Translations under genes and position numbers: made by a program | Notes under the pieces: model-generated | Databases searched by the model: none | Seen by the model: the letters and a program-made list of their open reading frames with translations, nothing else | What the model was told of the DNA's origin: nothing | Shown here: piece after piece, positions 26,909 to 35,574 of the stretch | How the letters are laid out: the number at the start of each line of letters is the position of its first letter | Numbering within the stretch: the first letter of the stretch is position 1 | NCBI GenBank assembly: GCA_021803215.1 | Contig: JAJZLV010000049.1 | Location: forward strand, 1-42,258 | Length of the DNA: 42,258 nucleotides | DNA from: Actinomycetes bacterium | Lineage (GTDB): Bacteria > Actinomycetota > Acidimicrobiia > Acidimicrobiales > Bog-793 | Direction: 5' to 3'

Positions 26909-27946
26909 TCAGCGAGCCGCCCCGGTGCCGGCCGCCGCCCGGCTCAGCTTCTCGATGAGCGAGTCGAGCTCCGCCCGCCGCTCGTACATGAGCATGTGGC
27001 CCGCCCCCGCCCAGGTGACGAGGCGCGAGCCGGGCAGGCTGGCCGCGAGCGCCTCGGCGCTCGCCGGCGGCGTCAGGCGGTCCCGGTCGCCGACGGCGAT
27101 GGCGACCGGCATGCCGAGCTCCTCGAAGGCGGCCCGCTCGTCGAAGCCGGCCAGCTCGGGCAGCAGCTCCACCAGGGTTGCGGGGTCCATCGCCCGCACG
27201 ATGTCGGCCGAGCGGCGGAGCGCCAGGGGGTCTGGGGCGGCCCCGAAGGCAACCCGCATCATCCTCTCGCCGACGCCGGAGGCGGGGAGGAAGGGGCGGT
27301 TGCTGCGGTTGAAGACCCGGTGGCCGGCGACTGCCAGGGCGGCCGCCCCGGGGGCGAAGTTGTGCCAGTTGGAAAGAGGCGGCCGGATCCCGCCGCTCGT
27401 CGCCACGAGGGCCACCGCCCCGACCCTGGAGGAGAGCGGCCCGGGGTGGCGGCGGGCGAAGCGGAGGACGGTCATGCCGCCCATCGAGTGGCCGACGAGC
27501 GTCACCTTGCGCAGGTCGAGGGCCTCGAGGACGTCGGCCAGGTCGTCTGCCATGGCGGCGATGCTCGTGCCCGACTCGCCCGGCTGGGAGTGGCCGTGGC
27601 CCCGCAGGTCGAGGGCGATGGTGCGGTGCGAGCCGCCGAGGTCGTGGAACTGGTAGGCCCAGACCTCCGAGCTGAGCGTCACCCCGTGCAGGAAGAGGAC
27701 CGGCCGGCCCTCGCCCCAGTCGGCCAGGTGGATGCTCCCGCCGTCCCTCACCGGGATGTCGAGGTGCCTCGTCCCGGCGGGGAGGTCGAGGTCGGTCGGC
27801 ATGACGAACCTCGCTTGTCGGGCCGCCCGCCGCGACCGGGCGAGGGCGTAGCCGGCGCCGGCGGCTGCCAGAGCGGCGCCGGCGGCTCCCAGTCCGACGG
27901 CGAGGCCCAGGTTGGTACGGGGCTTCTCGCCCGCCTGTGGGCTCAT
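26909..27946 (-). CDS. Membrane-anchored alpha/beta hydrolase
   Basis: A 345-residue alpha/beta hydrolase. The N-terminus has a hydrophobic stretch [24 protein letters not shown] (residues about 13-36) followed by SRRAARQAR, which suggests a membrane anchor. The catalytic elements are the oxyanion region [15 protein letters not shown], nucleophile elbow GHSMGG, acid in [14 protein letters not shown] and histidine in [14 protein letters not shown] 27946 overlaps the alr stop as ATGA. The same arrangement, with a hydrolase beside alr, occurs in other actinobacteria, but the substrate is unknown. Confidence 0.88.
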   Translation of the reverse strand: MSPQAGEKPRTNLGLAVGLGAAGAALAAAGAGYALARSRRAARQARFVMPTDLDLPAGTRHLDIPVRDGGSIHLADWGEGRPVLFLHGVTLSSEVWAYQFHDLGGSHRTIALDLRGHGHSQPGESGTSIAAMADDLADVLEALDLRKVTLVGHSMGGMTVLRFARRHPGPLSSRVGAVALVATSGGIRPPLSNWHNFAPGAAALAVAGHRVFNRSNRPFLPASGVGERMMRVAFGAAPDPLALRRSADIVRAMDPATLVELLPELAGFDERAAFEELGMPVAIAVGDRDRLTPPASAEALAASLPGSRLVTWAGAGHMLMYERRAELDSLIEKLSRAAAGTGAAR

Positions 27947-29127
27947 CTCACCTCCAAGCTGTCGACGAAGCGGCGCGGAACCCGCGGCCCGATGCGGGTG
28001 ACGATCTCGTAGGGGATTGTGTCGAGCCGCTGCGCCCACTCCTCGGCCGTTATCTCCTCCTCGCCGTCGCTCCCGATGAGGACGGCCAGGTCTCCCGGGC
28101 GCACCGCGGCCTCAGGACCGCAGGAGACCACGATCTGGTCCATGGTCACCGAGCCTGCGAGCGGGCAGCGCCGCCCGCCTATCAGCACCTCTCCCCCGGC
28201 CTGGAAGTAGCTCCGCTGCACGCCATCGGCATACCCGAGCGGGACGACGGCGACAACTGAGCGGCTCGGGAGGGCAAGCCTCCGCCCGTAAGAGAGGCGC
28301 TCTCCCGCCTCGTACTGCCTGGTGAGGGTGACCCGCGCCTTCCAGGAGAGGACGGGCCGCAGCCGGTCGTGGCCGACCCGGGCCAGCTCGGCCGCGAGGA
28401 CGGGGCCCAGCTCGGGTGCCGGGGCGTAGCCGTAAAGGGCGATGCCGCAGCGGACCATGTCGTAGCGGGCCTCCGGCCAGGCGATGGTGCCGGCCGAGTT
28501 GGCGGCGTGCACGTGGTCCGGCTCGGGCAGGCCGCTCGCCTTCAGCTCGGCGCGCACCTTTTCGAAGCGGGCCACCTGCTCGGCCGTGAAGCCGTCCCCG
28601 CGCTCGTCGGCGACGGCGAAGTGGGTGAAGAGCCCGGCGTAGGCGAGCTCGTCGGCCGCCACGACCGCCTCGACGATCTCTCCCACCTGCTCGGGCGAGG
28701 CGCCGACCCGGTGCATCCCGGTGTCCACCTTCACCTCGACCTCGAGGGGGGCTTCGAGGCCCGCCCCGGCGACGGCCCGCCGGGCCGCCGCCACACCCTC
28801 GAGGGTGTAGAGGGCCGGCGAGAGGTGGTGGGCGACGACCTCGTCCATCGCCTCCGGCGCCGGCTCGGAGAGGACAAGGATCGGGGCGGTCAGTCCGCCC
28901 CTGCGGAGCTCGACGCCCTCGTCGACCAGGGCGACGGCCAGCGCCGAGGCTCCTCCCTCGAGGGCGGCCCGGGCGACCGGCACGGCCGAATGCCCGTAGG
29001 CGTCTGCCTTCACCACCGCACAGAGGCGGGCCGGCGCCGCGATGGCCGCCAGGGCGGCGGCGTTGTGGCGGAGCGCTTCGAGGTCGATCTCGACCCAGGC
29101 CGGGCGCCGCGCCCCCTCAGCCGGCAT
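27943..29127 (-). CDS. alr: Alanine racemase
   Basis: PLP enzyme that makes D-alanine for peptidoglycan. In the 394 residues the PLP lysine is K40 in AVVKADAYGHSAVPVA. The second catalytic base, tyrosine, lies in LSYGRRLALPSRSVVAVVPLGYADG. VEVKVDTGMHRVG and MVRCGIALYGY are the usual conserved stretches. It overlaps nnr by 11 bases at its start and the hydrolase by 4 at its end. Confidence 0.96.
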   Translation of the reverse strand: MPAEGARRPAWVEIDLEALRHNAAALAAIAAPARLCAVVKADAYGHSAVPVARAALEGGASALAVALVDEGVELRRGGLTAPILVLSEPAPEAMDEVVAHHLSPALYTLEGVAAARRAVAGAGLEAPLEVEVKVDTGMHRVGASPEQVGEIVEAVVAADELAYAGLFTHFAVADERGDGFTAEQVARFEKVRAELKASGLPEPDHVHAANSAGTIAWPEARYDMVRCGIALYGYAPAPELGPVLAAELARVGHDRLRPVLSWKARVTLTRQYEAGERLSYGRRLALPSRSVVAVVPLGYADGVQRSYFQAGGEVLIGGRRCPLAGSVTMDQIVVSCGPEAAVRPGDLAVLIGSDGEEEITAEEWAQRLDTIPYEIVTRIGPRVPRRFVDSLEVR

Positions 29128-30511
29128 CGCTCCCGCGCCTCTCGCCGCCCGAGAGCACCTCGGCCACGAGCTCGGGCAGGTCGCCCGCCAGCAAGCCGAC
29201 GCGACGGCCGAGCTCGGCGGCCCGGCCGTGCACGTGGGCCGCCAGGGCGGCGGCCTCTGTCGGCGGGAGGCCGCGGGCGAGGAAGGCTCCGATTACCCCC
29301 GAGAGCACGTCGCCCGTCCCGGCGGTGGCGAGGCGGGAGGAGCCCGAGCAGGAGAGGAGGACCCGCCCCCCCGGCTCGGCCACGACGGTGGTGGAGCCCT
29401 TCAGCAGGACGACGGCCCCGCTGGCCGCCGCCAGCCGGCGGGCAGCCCCGATCCGGTCGGCCTCGGGCGGGCCCCCCGCCAGGCGGGCGAACTCGCCGGC
29501 ATGGGGGGTGAGGATGGTCGGGGCGACTCGCGGGACGATCAGCTCGGCGACCGAGTCCGACTCCCCGAGCGCGGTCAACCCGTCGGCGTCGATCACGACT
29601 GGGACGGGGGCCGACGAGACGATCCGGCGCACCGAGGCTCGCGTCGGGCGCTCGGTCCCGAGTCCCGGCCCGATGACGAGCGCCCGGCACCGCTCGAGAC
29701 CGTTCAAGGCGGCCTCGTCGAAGCCGGCGGCGGGAAGTGCCCGGCTGACGGCCTCTGTCACCGGGAGATCACCCGGGCCCGCCCCCGGGATGCCGAGGCG
29801 GACCATGCCGGCGCCGGCCCGGCCGGCCGCCCGCGAGACGAAGGCCGGGGCGCCGTACATGCCGGGCGAGCCGGCCACGACCGCAAGAGCGCTCTGCCAC
29901 TTGTGGGCCTCGAGCGGGCGGGCCGGCAAAAGCGCCATGTCGCCGTCGTCCATGAGAGCCATCTCGCAGTCCTGCGGCTCGGGCACCGGCAGGCCGATCG
30001 GGGCCAGGAGGAGCCGGCCCGACCGGCGCCTTCCCTCCCCGAGGAGCAGGCCCGGCTTGTAGCTGCCGAAGGTGACCGTGGCGTCCGCCCAGACGGTCTC
30101 GCCGCCCGCCTCGCCGGTGAGGGCGTCGAGCCCGCTCGGCACGTCGACCGCCAGCACCTTTGCCCCGCACGGGTCGGGCGCCCGGTACTCGCCTCGAAAG
30201 CCGGTCCCGTAGGCGGCGTCGATCACGAGGTCGAAGCCCTCGAGGCGGGCCGGGGCCTCGCCGGCCGGGAAGGCCACCACCCGGGCACCCCGGCGGGCGA
30301 GGAGCCGACCGGCCACCTTGCCGTCGTTGCCGTTGTTGCCCCGGCCGGCCACGACCGCCACGTGGGCGCCGTAGGCGCCGCCGAGCATGGCGACGGCCGC
30401 CTGGGCGACGGCCGTGCCGGCCCGCTCGATGAGACGCTCGACCGGCACGCCCGAGGAGGCTGCCTTGGCGTCCACCTCTCTCATCTCGGCTGGACCGAGC
30501 ACCGGGCGCAT
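29117..30511 (-). CDS. nnr: Bifunctional NAD(P)H-hydrate epimerase/dehydratase
   Basis: Repairs damaged NAD(P)HX. The N-terminal YjeF-type epimerase domain (1-195) contains VAVVAGRGNNGNDGKVAGRLL near 51-71 and VLAVDVPSGLDALTGE near 119-134. The C-terminal ADP-dependent dehydratase domain (205-464) has VIGPGLGTE at 279-287, TILTPHAGEFARL at 332-344 and GTGDVLSGVIGA from 398. The 464-residue length is normal for the fused form. ATG 30511 lies 9 bases after the acpS stop. It sits just before alr as in mycobacteria. Confidence 0.95.
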   Translation of the reverse strand: MRPVLGPAEMREVDAKAASSGVPVERLIERAGTAVAQAAVAMLGGAYGAHVAVVAGRGNNGNDGKVAGRLLARRGARVVAFPAGEAPARLEGFDLVIDAAYGTGFRGEYRAPDPCGAKVLAVDVPSGLDALTGEAGGETVWADATVTFGSYKPGLLLGEGRRRSGRLLLAPIGLPVPEPQDCEMALMDDGDMALLPARPLEAHKWQSALAVVAGSPGMYGAPAFVSRAAGRAGAGMVRLGIPGAGPGDLPVTEAVSRALPAAGFDEAALNGLERCRALVIGPGLGTERPTRASVRRIVSSAPVPVVIDADGLTALGESDSVAELIVPRVAPTILTPHAGEFARLAGGPPEADRIGAARRLAAASGAVVLLKGSTTVVAEPGGRVLLSCSGSSRLATAGTGDVLSGVIGAFLARGLPPTEAAALAAHVHGRAAELGRRVGLLAGDLPELVAEVLSGGERRGSDAG

Positions 30512-30520
30512 CGAGAGCTC

Positions 30521-30886
30521 CTAGCTGGCTATGACGACCGCCGAGGCCGTCTCGGCGGTGTGGGTGAGCGAGAGGGCGAAAGCGGCCACCCCCTGCTCTC
30601 TCGCCAGCACGGCCGCCCGGCCGCCGAGGCTCAGCTCCGGGGCGCCGCTTGCCAGCCGGCGAACCTCGACGTCGCCGAAGCCGAAGGCACCGAGCCCGAC
30701 GCCGAGAGCCTTCATGGTGGCCTCCTTAGCCGCGAAGCGGGCCGCAAGCCCGGGCACCGGGTCGTGGCGGCCTGAGAGCGAGAGCCGCTCGTACTCGGTG
30801 AAGAGGCGCTCTCGCACCTTCGGGCGGCGCTCCAGCAGGCGGCGGAAGCGGTCGACCTCTACGAGGTCGATGCCGACCCGGATCAC
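30521..30886 (-). CDS. acpS: Holo-[acyl-carrier-protein] synthase
   Basis: Transfers 4'-phosphopantetheine from CoA to acyl carrier protein. The 121-residue protein begins (GTG) MIRVGIDLVEVDRFRRLLER with metal ligand D7 and continues with RFAAKEATMKALGVG, where the second ligand glutamate lies, ending FALSLTHTAETASAVVIAS. The GTG start at 30886 overlaps the glmS TGA as GTGA. The frame continues far upstream only as an antisense-like shadow of glmS. Confidence 0.94.
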   Translation of the reverse strand: MIRVGIDLVEVDRFRRLLERRPKVRERLFTEYERLSLSGRHDPVPGLAARFAAKEATMKALGVGLGAFGFGDVEVRRLASGAPELSLGGRAAVLAREQGVAAFALSLTHTAETASAVVIAS

Positions 30887-32724
30887 TCGACCGTTACCAC
30901 CTTTGCCAGGTTGCGCGGCCGGTCGACGTCGTTGCCGCGCTCCCGGGCGACCGCGTAGGCGAGCAGCTGGAGCGGGACGACTGCCACGACCGGCGTCAGG
31001 AGCTCCTCGGTCGGCGGCACCTCGAGGACCAGCTCGACCAGGCCGGCCGTCTCGGCGTCGCCCTCGTCGGTCACCGCCACGACCGTCGCCCCGCGCGCCC
31101 GCAGCTCTTCGATGTTGGCGAGCAGCTTGGGCCAGAGCGGTCCCCGGGTGGCGACCACGACCGCCACGGAGTGGCGGTCGATGAGCGAGATCGGGCCGTG
31201 CTTCATCTCGCCCGCCGCGTAGGCCTCGGCCCGGACGTAGGCGAGCTCCTTCAGCTTGAGGGCGCCCTCGAGGGCGATCGGGTAGCCGATGTTGCGGCCG
31301 AGGAAGAAGACGTCGTTCACGCCCGAGAGCTCTTCGGCCACCTTCTCGTAGCGCTCCGCCTTCCCGAGGGCCTCTTCGACGAGGCCGGGGAGGGCCTCGA
31401 TGGCACCGGCCAGCCGGGCCGCCTCCTCGGGCGGGAGCGCCCGGCGGATCCGCGCCAGGTGGAGAGCGAAGAGCTGGACGAGCAGGATCTGGGCGACGTG
31501 GCACTTGGTCGAGGCGACGCCGATCTCCGGCCCGGCCCGGGTGTAGAGGACGCCGTCTGCCTCTCTCGCCATGAGCGAGTCGACGACGTTCGTGATCACC
31601 AGGGTGCGCCCGCCCCTTCTTCTCGCCTCCCTCAGAGCATGGTAGGTGTCGACCGTCTCGCCAGACTGGCTGATCGCGACTACGAGCGTCGAGCCGTCGA
31701 GGACGGGCGAGCGGTACCGGAACTCGCTGGCGATCTCGGCGTGGGCGGGGATGCGGGCCCACTGCTCGAGCGAGGCCGCCCCGATGTAGCCGGCGTGGTA
31801 GCTCGAGCCGCAGGCGATCACGACCACCCGCTCGATCGAGGCCAGCTCCTCGTCGCTGAGAGCCAGCTCCTCGAACTCGGTGAGGCCGTCGTGGACCCGC
31901 CCGATGAGCGTGTCGGCGAGAGCCCGGGGCTGCTCGTGGATCTCTTTCGACATGAAGTCCTCGTAGCCCTCGCGCCGGGCCGCCTGGACGCCCCACGAGA
32001 CCCTGATCGGCGTCGGCTCGAGCGGCTGGCCGTCGCGGTCGACCACCTCGACCGAGCCGGGCCCGACGGCGGCCACCTGGCCGTCTTCGAGGGCGTAGAG
32101 CTCCCGGGTGGTCTCGAGGAGCGCCGAGATGTCGGAGGCCACCACCCCGAGCCCTTCGGCCCGCCCGACTATGAGAGGTGAGGTCTGCCGGGTGGCGACG
32201 ATGAGGTCGGGCTCGCCGGCAGAGACGATCGCCAGGGCGAAGTCGCCCCGCAGCCTCCGAGAGCAGCGCTGCACCGCCTCGAACAGGCCGGCGCCCCCGG
32301 CGAGCTCCTCTTCGACGAGGTGGGCCACCACCTCGGTGTCGGTCTGCGAGCTGAGAGTGTGGCCGCCAGCGACCAGGGAGGCCGAGAGCTCCCTGTAATT
32401 CTCGATGATGCCGTTGTGGACGACGGCGACCTCTCCCCGGCAGTCGAGGTGGGGATGGGCGTTCTTCTCGGTCGGAGCCCCGTGGGTGGCCCAGCGGGTG
32501 TGCCCGATCCCCGCCCGGGCGGCCGGCGGGTCGGCGGCGGCCTTGAGCTCTGGGATCGACTGGGCTCGCACGGCGGCCCGGGAGCGCCAGATGCCGCCGG
32601 ACTCGCTCGGGTTGACGAGCGCCACCCCGGCCGAGTCGTAGCCTCGGTACTCGAGGAGCGTGAGGCCGTCGAGGAGGGCGCCGAACGGATCGTCGCTGCC
32701 GGTGAAGCCGATGATCCCGCACAT
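30883..32724 (-). CDS. glmS: Glutamine-fructose-6-phosphate aminotransferase (isomerising)
   Basis: Makes glucosamine-6-phosphate from fructose-6-phosphate and glutamine, the first step to UDP-GlcNAc. The 613-residue protein starts MCGIIGFTG with the N-terminal nucleophile Cys2 after methionine removal, and has EYRGYDSAGVAL and GHTRWATHG of the glutaminase domain. Two SIS sugar-binding domains include VIACGSSYHAGYIG and ISQSGETVDT. The C-terminus RPRNLAKVVTVE is canonical. First gene of the tightly packed run ending in tsaD. Its partner glmM is 6.6 kb away, across an insertion. No glmS ribozyme is seen in the 160-bp upstream gap. Confidence 0.97.
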   Translation of the reverse strand: MCGIIGFTGSDDPFGALLDGLTLLEYRGYDSAGVALVNPSESGGIWRSRAAVRAQSIPELKAAADPPAARAGIGHTRWATHGAPTEKNAHPHLDCRGEVAVVHNGIIENYRELSASLVAGGHTLSSQTDTEVVAHLVEEELAGGAGLFEAVQRCSRRLRGDFALAIVSAGEPDLIVATRQTSPLIVGRAEGLGVVASDISALLETTRELYALEDGQVAAVGPGSVEVVDRDGQPLEPTPIRVSWGVQAARREGYEDFMSKEIHEQPRALADTLIGRVHDGLTEFEELALSDEELASIERVVVIACGSSYHAGYIGAASLEQWARIPAHAEIASEFRYRSPVLDGSTLVVAISQSGETVDTYHALREARRRGGRTLVITNVVDSLMAREADGVLYTRAGPEIGVASTKCHVAQILLVQLFALHLARIRRALPPEEAARLAGAIEALPGLVEEALGKAERYEKVAEELSGVNDVFFLGRNIGYPIALEGALKLKELAYVRAEAYAAGEMKHGPISLIDRHSVAVVVATRGPLWPKLLANIEELRARGATVVAVTDEGDAETAGLVELVLEVPPTEELLTPVVAVVPLQLLAYAVARERGNDVDRPRNLAKVVTVE

Positions 32725-32826
32725 GGGCCAAAGGCTACCGAGGAGCGCCCTCGCACCGGCGTTCTCGCGTACCTCTCACGCAGGCAGCCAACCTCCCCCG
32801 GGAGCCGGGGCTGATCCCGGGCCCCG

Positions 32827-32872
32827 CCTCGCCGCCTGCCGGCGAGGAAGAAGGCTCTCGCCCTCCTTCTTC
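32827..32872 (-). terminator. Two adjacent hairpins after the XRE/LuxR regulator
   Basis: CCTCGCCG/CGGCGAGG (32827-32834 and 32840-32847) and GAAGAAGG/CCTTCTTC (32847-32854 and 32865-32872) form consecutive 8-bp stems that share one base. The second begins 12 bases past the regulator stop. They would insulate glmS from read-through. Confidence 0.5.
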
Positions 32873-32884
32873 GCTGTCGCCGGC

Positions 32885-35365
32885 TCAGGCGCCTGCCCCG
32901 ACCAGGCCGTGGGAGAGAGCCCACCTGGCCGCTGCGACCCGGCCGCTCGCTCCCAGCTTGCGGTAGATGCTCTCCAGGTGGTGCTCGACCGTGCGCACCT
33001 TGAGCCCGAGCGATCCGGCGATCTCCTTGGTCGACGAGCCGAGAGCCAGCAACCTCAGCACCTCGGCCTCCCGCTCCGTGAGGCCGCCCGGGAGCGGGGA
33101 GCGGGCAGCCTCCCCGGTCTCGGCGAGGGCGGCCCGGCTCTTGTTGAGCCCGGTCAGGTTCCCGGTGGCGGCTGCCAGGGCCTCTGCCTCCCGCAGGCGA
33201 TCGAGCGCCGCGGCCCGCCGCCCGAGACGGGAGAGGGCACGACCCATCCCGATCAGCGCCACCACCTCGTCGTGGGGGTTGCCCCCCTTGCGGATGGCCT
33301 CGAGCGAGGCCTCGAAGTGCGAGAGGGCCGCATCCTGGTCGCCTCTCGCGGCCGCCAGCTCGCCGAAATTGGCTGCGAGCGAACCGTCGAGCTGCGGGTT
33401 CCCGAGCTCGCCGGCCATGGCGCTCGCCTCCTCGAGCACCCCCTCGGCCTCGTCGAGGCGGCCCTGGCGGACCAGCACGGTGGCGTAGTTGGAAAGGCCG
33501 ACGGCGAGCGAGCCCTTGCTCTTGAGACGGCGCTTGGCCGAGATCGAGTCGGAGAAGAGCCGGGCCGCCTCCTCATACGAGGCGGCGTCGAGGGCGAGCA
33601 GGGCGAGGTTGTTGAGCGCCACGGCGATCCCCCGCTCGTCGGCCAGCTTGCGCCTGAGCGCCAGGGCCTCCGAGAAGGCCGCCCGCGAGCCCTCGACGTC
33701 GTCCAGGTAGCGGCAGGCGGAGCCTATGACCGTGGCCGCCATGGCCGTGTCGGCCAGCCGGCCGTGGCGCTCGAAGGTCCGCTTGGCCCGCGCCGCCCGC
33801 GAGCGGGCCTCGTGATAGGCGCCGTGCTCGGCCGCCAGCACGGCGGCGGCGCAATTCGCCCGGGCCACGAGCTCGTCGTCCCGCCCGCCCGCCAGCGAGA
33901 GGAAGGACCCGAGCTCTGCCCGCCCGAGCACCAGCCGGCCGCTCGCCAGCCACCAGGGCCAGAGGGCGGTCGCCGCCTCGAGCCCCTCTTCGAGCCGGCG
34001 CTCGGCCGCCAGGTGGTGGAGGGCCACCTCGATGTCCGGCCAGGCGAGGGAGAGGTGCTCGGCCCGCGAGAGGGCGCCCGGCGCGAGCATCGCCTGGCCG
34101 CCTGACCGGGCGATGGCGGCGAAGTGCCCGGCGTGCCGGGTGCTGGCCGCCTTGGAGAGGGCCTCGTCCATCTGGGAGGAGACGAACGCTCGCATCGTCT
34201 CGAGCATCTGGAAGCGGTTGGCCGCCACACCCGGGCGGACGACGAGAAAGGAGGAGTCGACCATCTGGCGGAGCAACCGGGCCGCCTCGACCGGCTCCGA
34301 GGCGGTGATCGCCGCGGCGTCGTCCAGCTCGAACGAGCCCCGGATGACCGAGAGCTGGGCGATGAAGTCCTGCTGCTCAAAGGTGAGCAGCTGCCAGCTC
34401 TGGGCGAGAACCTCGCGAAGCCCGCTCGCTTGGCCGGACGGCTCCGCCTCGAGCAGGAGGCTGGCCCGCTCCAGGATCTCGTTGACAGACAGGGTGCCGG
34501 CCCAGCCGGCCATCAGCTCGATGGCGAGCGGGAGGCCGTCGAGGCGGTGGCAGAGAGCTGCCAGCTTGCCGGCTTCGAGGTCGGTCGGCTCGAGACGGGG
34601 AAGGCGCTCCCGGGCGCGGGCGAGAAAGAGCCGGACCGCCTCCGAGGAGAGCACGGCATTCACCGGAGCCCCGGGGTCCGGACAGGAGAGGGGGCCGAGG
34701 GGGAAGACGACCTCGCCTGCCACCTCGAGCACCCGGCGAGAGGTGACGACGATGCGGCACTCGGTCGTCTCCCGCAAAAGTCGCGAGACGAGCTCGGCGA
34801 CTGCGTCGCGCCAGCGCTCCGCCCCGTCGAGGACGAGGACGGAACCGGCCCCCTCCACTGCGAGCGCCACCGCCTCGAACGGCTCGGCCCCGGGCCGGTC
34901 TCGCACCTTCAGCTCGGCGGCGACGGCGCTCAGCAGCCCCTCCTCCTCGGGAACGGGCTCGAGCGCCACGAATGCCGGCCTGGCGCCATCGCCGCACCGG
35001 ACCACCTCGGTCGCCAGCCTCGTCTTTCCGACTCCGCCCGGGCCGACGACGGTGACGAGCCGGTTCTCGTCGAGCAACCGCTCGAGCTCGGCCATCTCCG
35101 CCTGGCGCCCGACGAAGCTCGTGAGAAAGCGGCTCTCGAGCCTGGCCGGCCGCCCGGCCGGCCGGCTCCGCTCGAGCTCCGCCAGGCGCTTCAGCCCACC
35201 GGCCGAGATCCTCGCCTTGCCGCTCTCCCAGCGGTTGACGGTGACGAACGAGACACCGATCTCCCGGGCGAGCTGCTCCTGGGTCAGGCCGAGCGCCTGG
35301 CGGAGGTGGCGAACGCGCTCGGCCAACCCCGCTTCGTCCGGAAGGTCCGTCGCGCGGCCGCCCAC
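32885..35365 (-). CDS. Large regulator: XRE HTH, NB-ARC ATPase, TPR, LuxR HTH
   Basis: An 826-residue STAND-class regulator with two DNA-binding domains. The N-terminal XRE-type HTH (about residues 15-60) includes LRQALGLTQEQLAREIGVSF and VNRWESGKA. The NB-ARC ATPase follows: FVGRQAEMAELERLL, Walker A GPGGVGKT, Walker B-like VLVLDGAERW, VTSRRVLEVAGEVVFPLGPL and LDGLPLAIELMAG. A TPR region spans roughly residues 430-740. The C-terminal LuxR HTH reads LTEREAEVLRLLALGSSTKE onward. GTG 35365 was chosen because a TATAAG box lies 43 bases upstream; the open frame extends to 35590 with ATGs at 35590 and 35509, but its product there looks non-coding. It is divergent from the secreted repeat protein, its likeliest target. 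Confidence 0.88.
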   Translation of the reverse strand: MGGRATDLPDEAGLAERVRHLRQALGLTQEQLAREIGVSFVTVNRWESGKARISAGGLKRLAELERSRPAGRPARLESRFLTSFVGRQAEMAELERLLDENRLVTVVGPGGVGKTRLATEVVRCGDGARPAFVALEPVPEEEGLLSAVAAELKVRDRPGAEPFEAVALAVEGAGSVLVLDGAERWRDAVAELVSRLLRETTECRIVVTSRRVLEVAGEVVFPLGPLSCPDPGAPVNAVLSSEAVRLFLARARERLPRLEPTDLEAGKLAALCHRLDGLPLAIELMAGWAGTLSVNEILERASLLLEAEPSGQASGLREVLAQSWQLLTFEQQDFIAQLSVIRGSFELDDAAAITASEPVEAARLLRQMVDSSFLVVRPGVAANRFQMLETMRAFVSSQMDEALSKAASTRHAGHFAAIARSGGQAMLAPGALSRAEHLSLAWPDIEVALHHLAAERRLEEGLEAATALWPWWLASGRLVLGRAELGSFLSLAGGRDDELVARANCAAAVLAAEHGAYHEARSRAARAKRTFERHGRLADTAMAATVIGSACRYLDDVEGSRAAFSEALALRRKLADERGIAVALNNLALLALDAASYEEAARLFSDSISAKRRLKSKGSLAVGLSNYATVLVRQGRLDEAEGVLEEASAMAGELGNPQLDGSLAANFGELAAARGDQDAALSHFEASLEAIRKGGNPHDEVVALIGMGRALSRLGRRAAALDRLREAEALAAATGNLTGLNKSRAALAETGEAARSPLPGGLTEREAEVLRLLALGSSTKEIAGSLGLKVRTVEHHLESIYRKLGASGRVAAARWALSHGLVGAGA

Positions 35366-35407
35366 GCCCCGGAGCGTACTCAGATGCGCCCGAGCGTGAC
35401 GGGCCGT

Positions 35408-35413
35408 CTTATA
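35408..35413 (-). promoter_or_regulatory. Candidate -10 box for the XRE/LuxR regulator
   Basis: TATAAG on the minus strand stands alone in a GC-rich divergent region, 42 bases before the GTG start. No good -35 box is seen 16-18 bases upstream. Confidence 0.3.
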
Positions 35414-35574
35414 GCACGACCGGCCGAAGACCACTGTGAGGGCCCGAACAAGCACCAACAGTGTCAGAACCAGGCGGAGTTGTCGGCATCGGTGGCGGAA
35501 CTCCCCCATCGACCGGCCCCTTTGCTGAGAGTTCGCTTGAGGCTGGAGCAGCCTGTGAAGAGGGGGACAGCAAG

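Noticed and set aside
30521-32731. A single 736-codon frame that seems to fuse a long N-terminus to acpS.
   Set aside because: Everything before residue 616 is out-of-frame glmS. The GTGA overlap at 30883-30886 gives a normal 121-residue AcpS.
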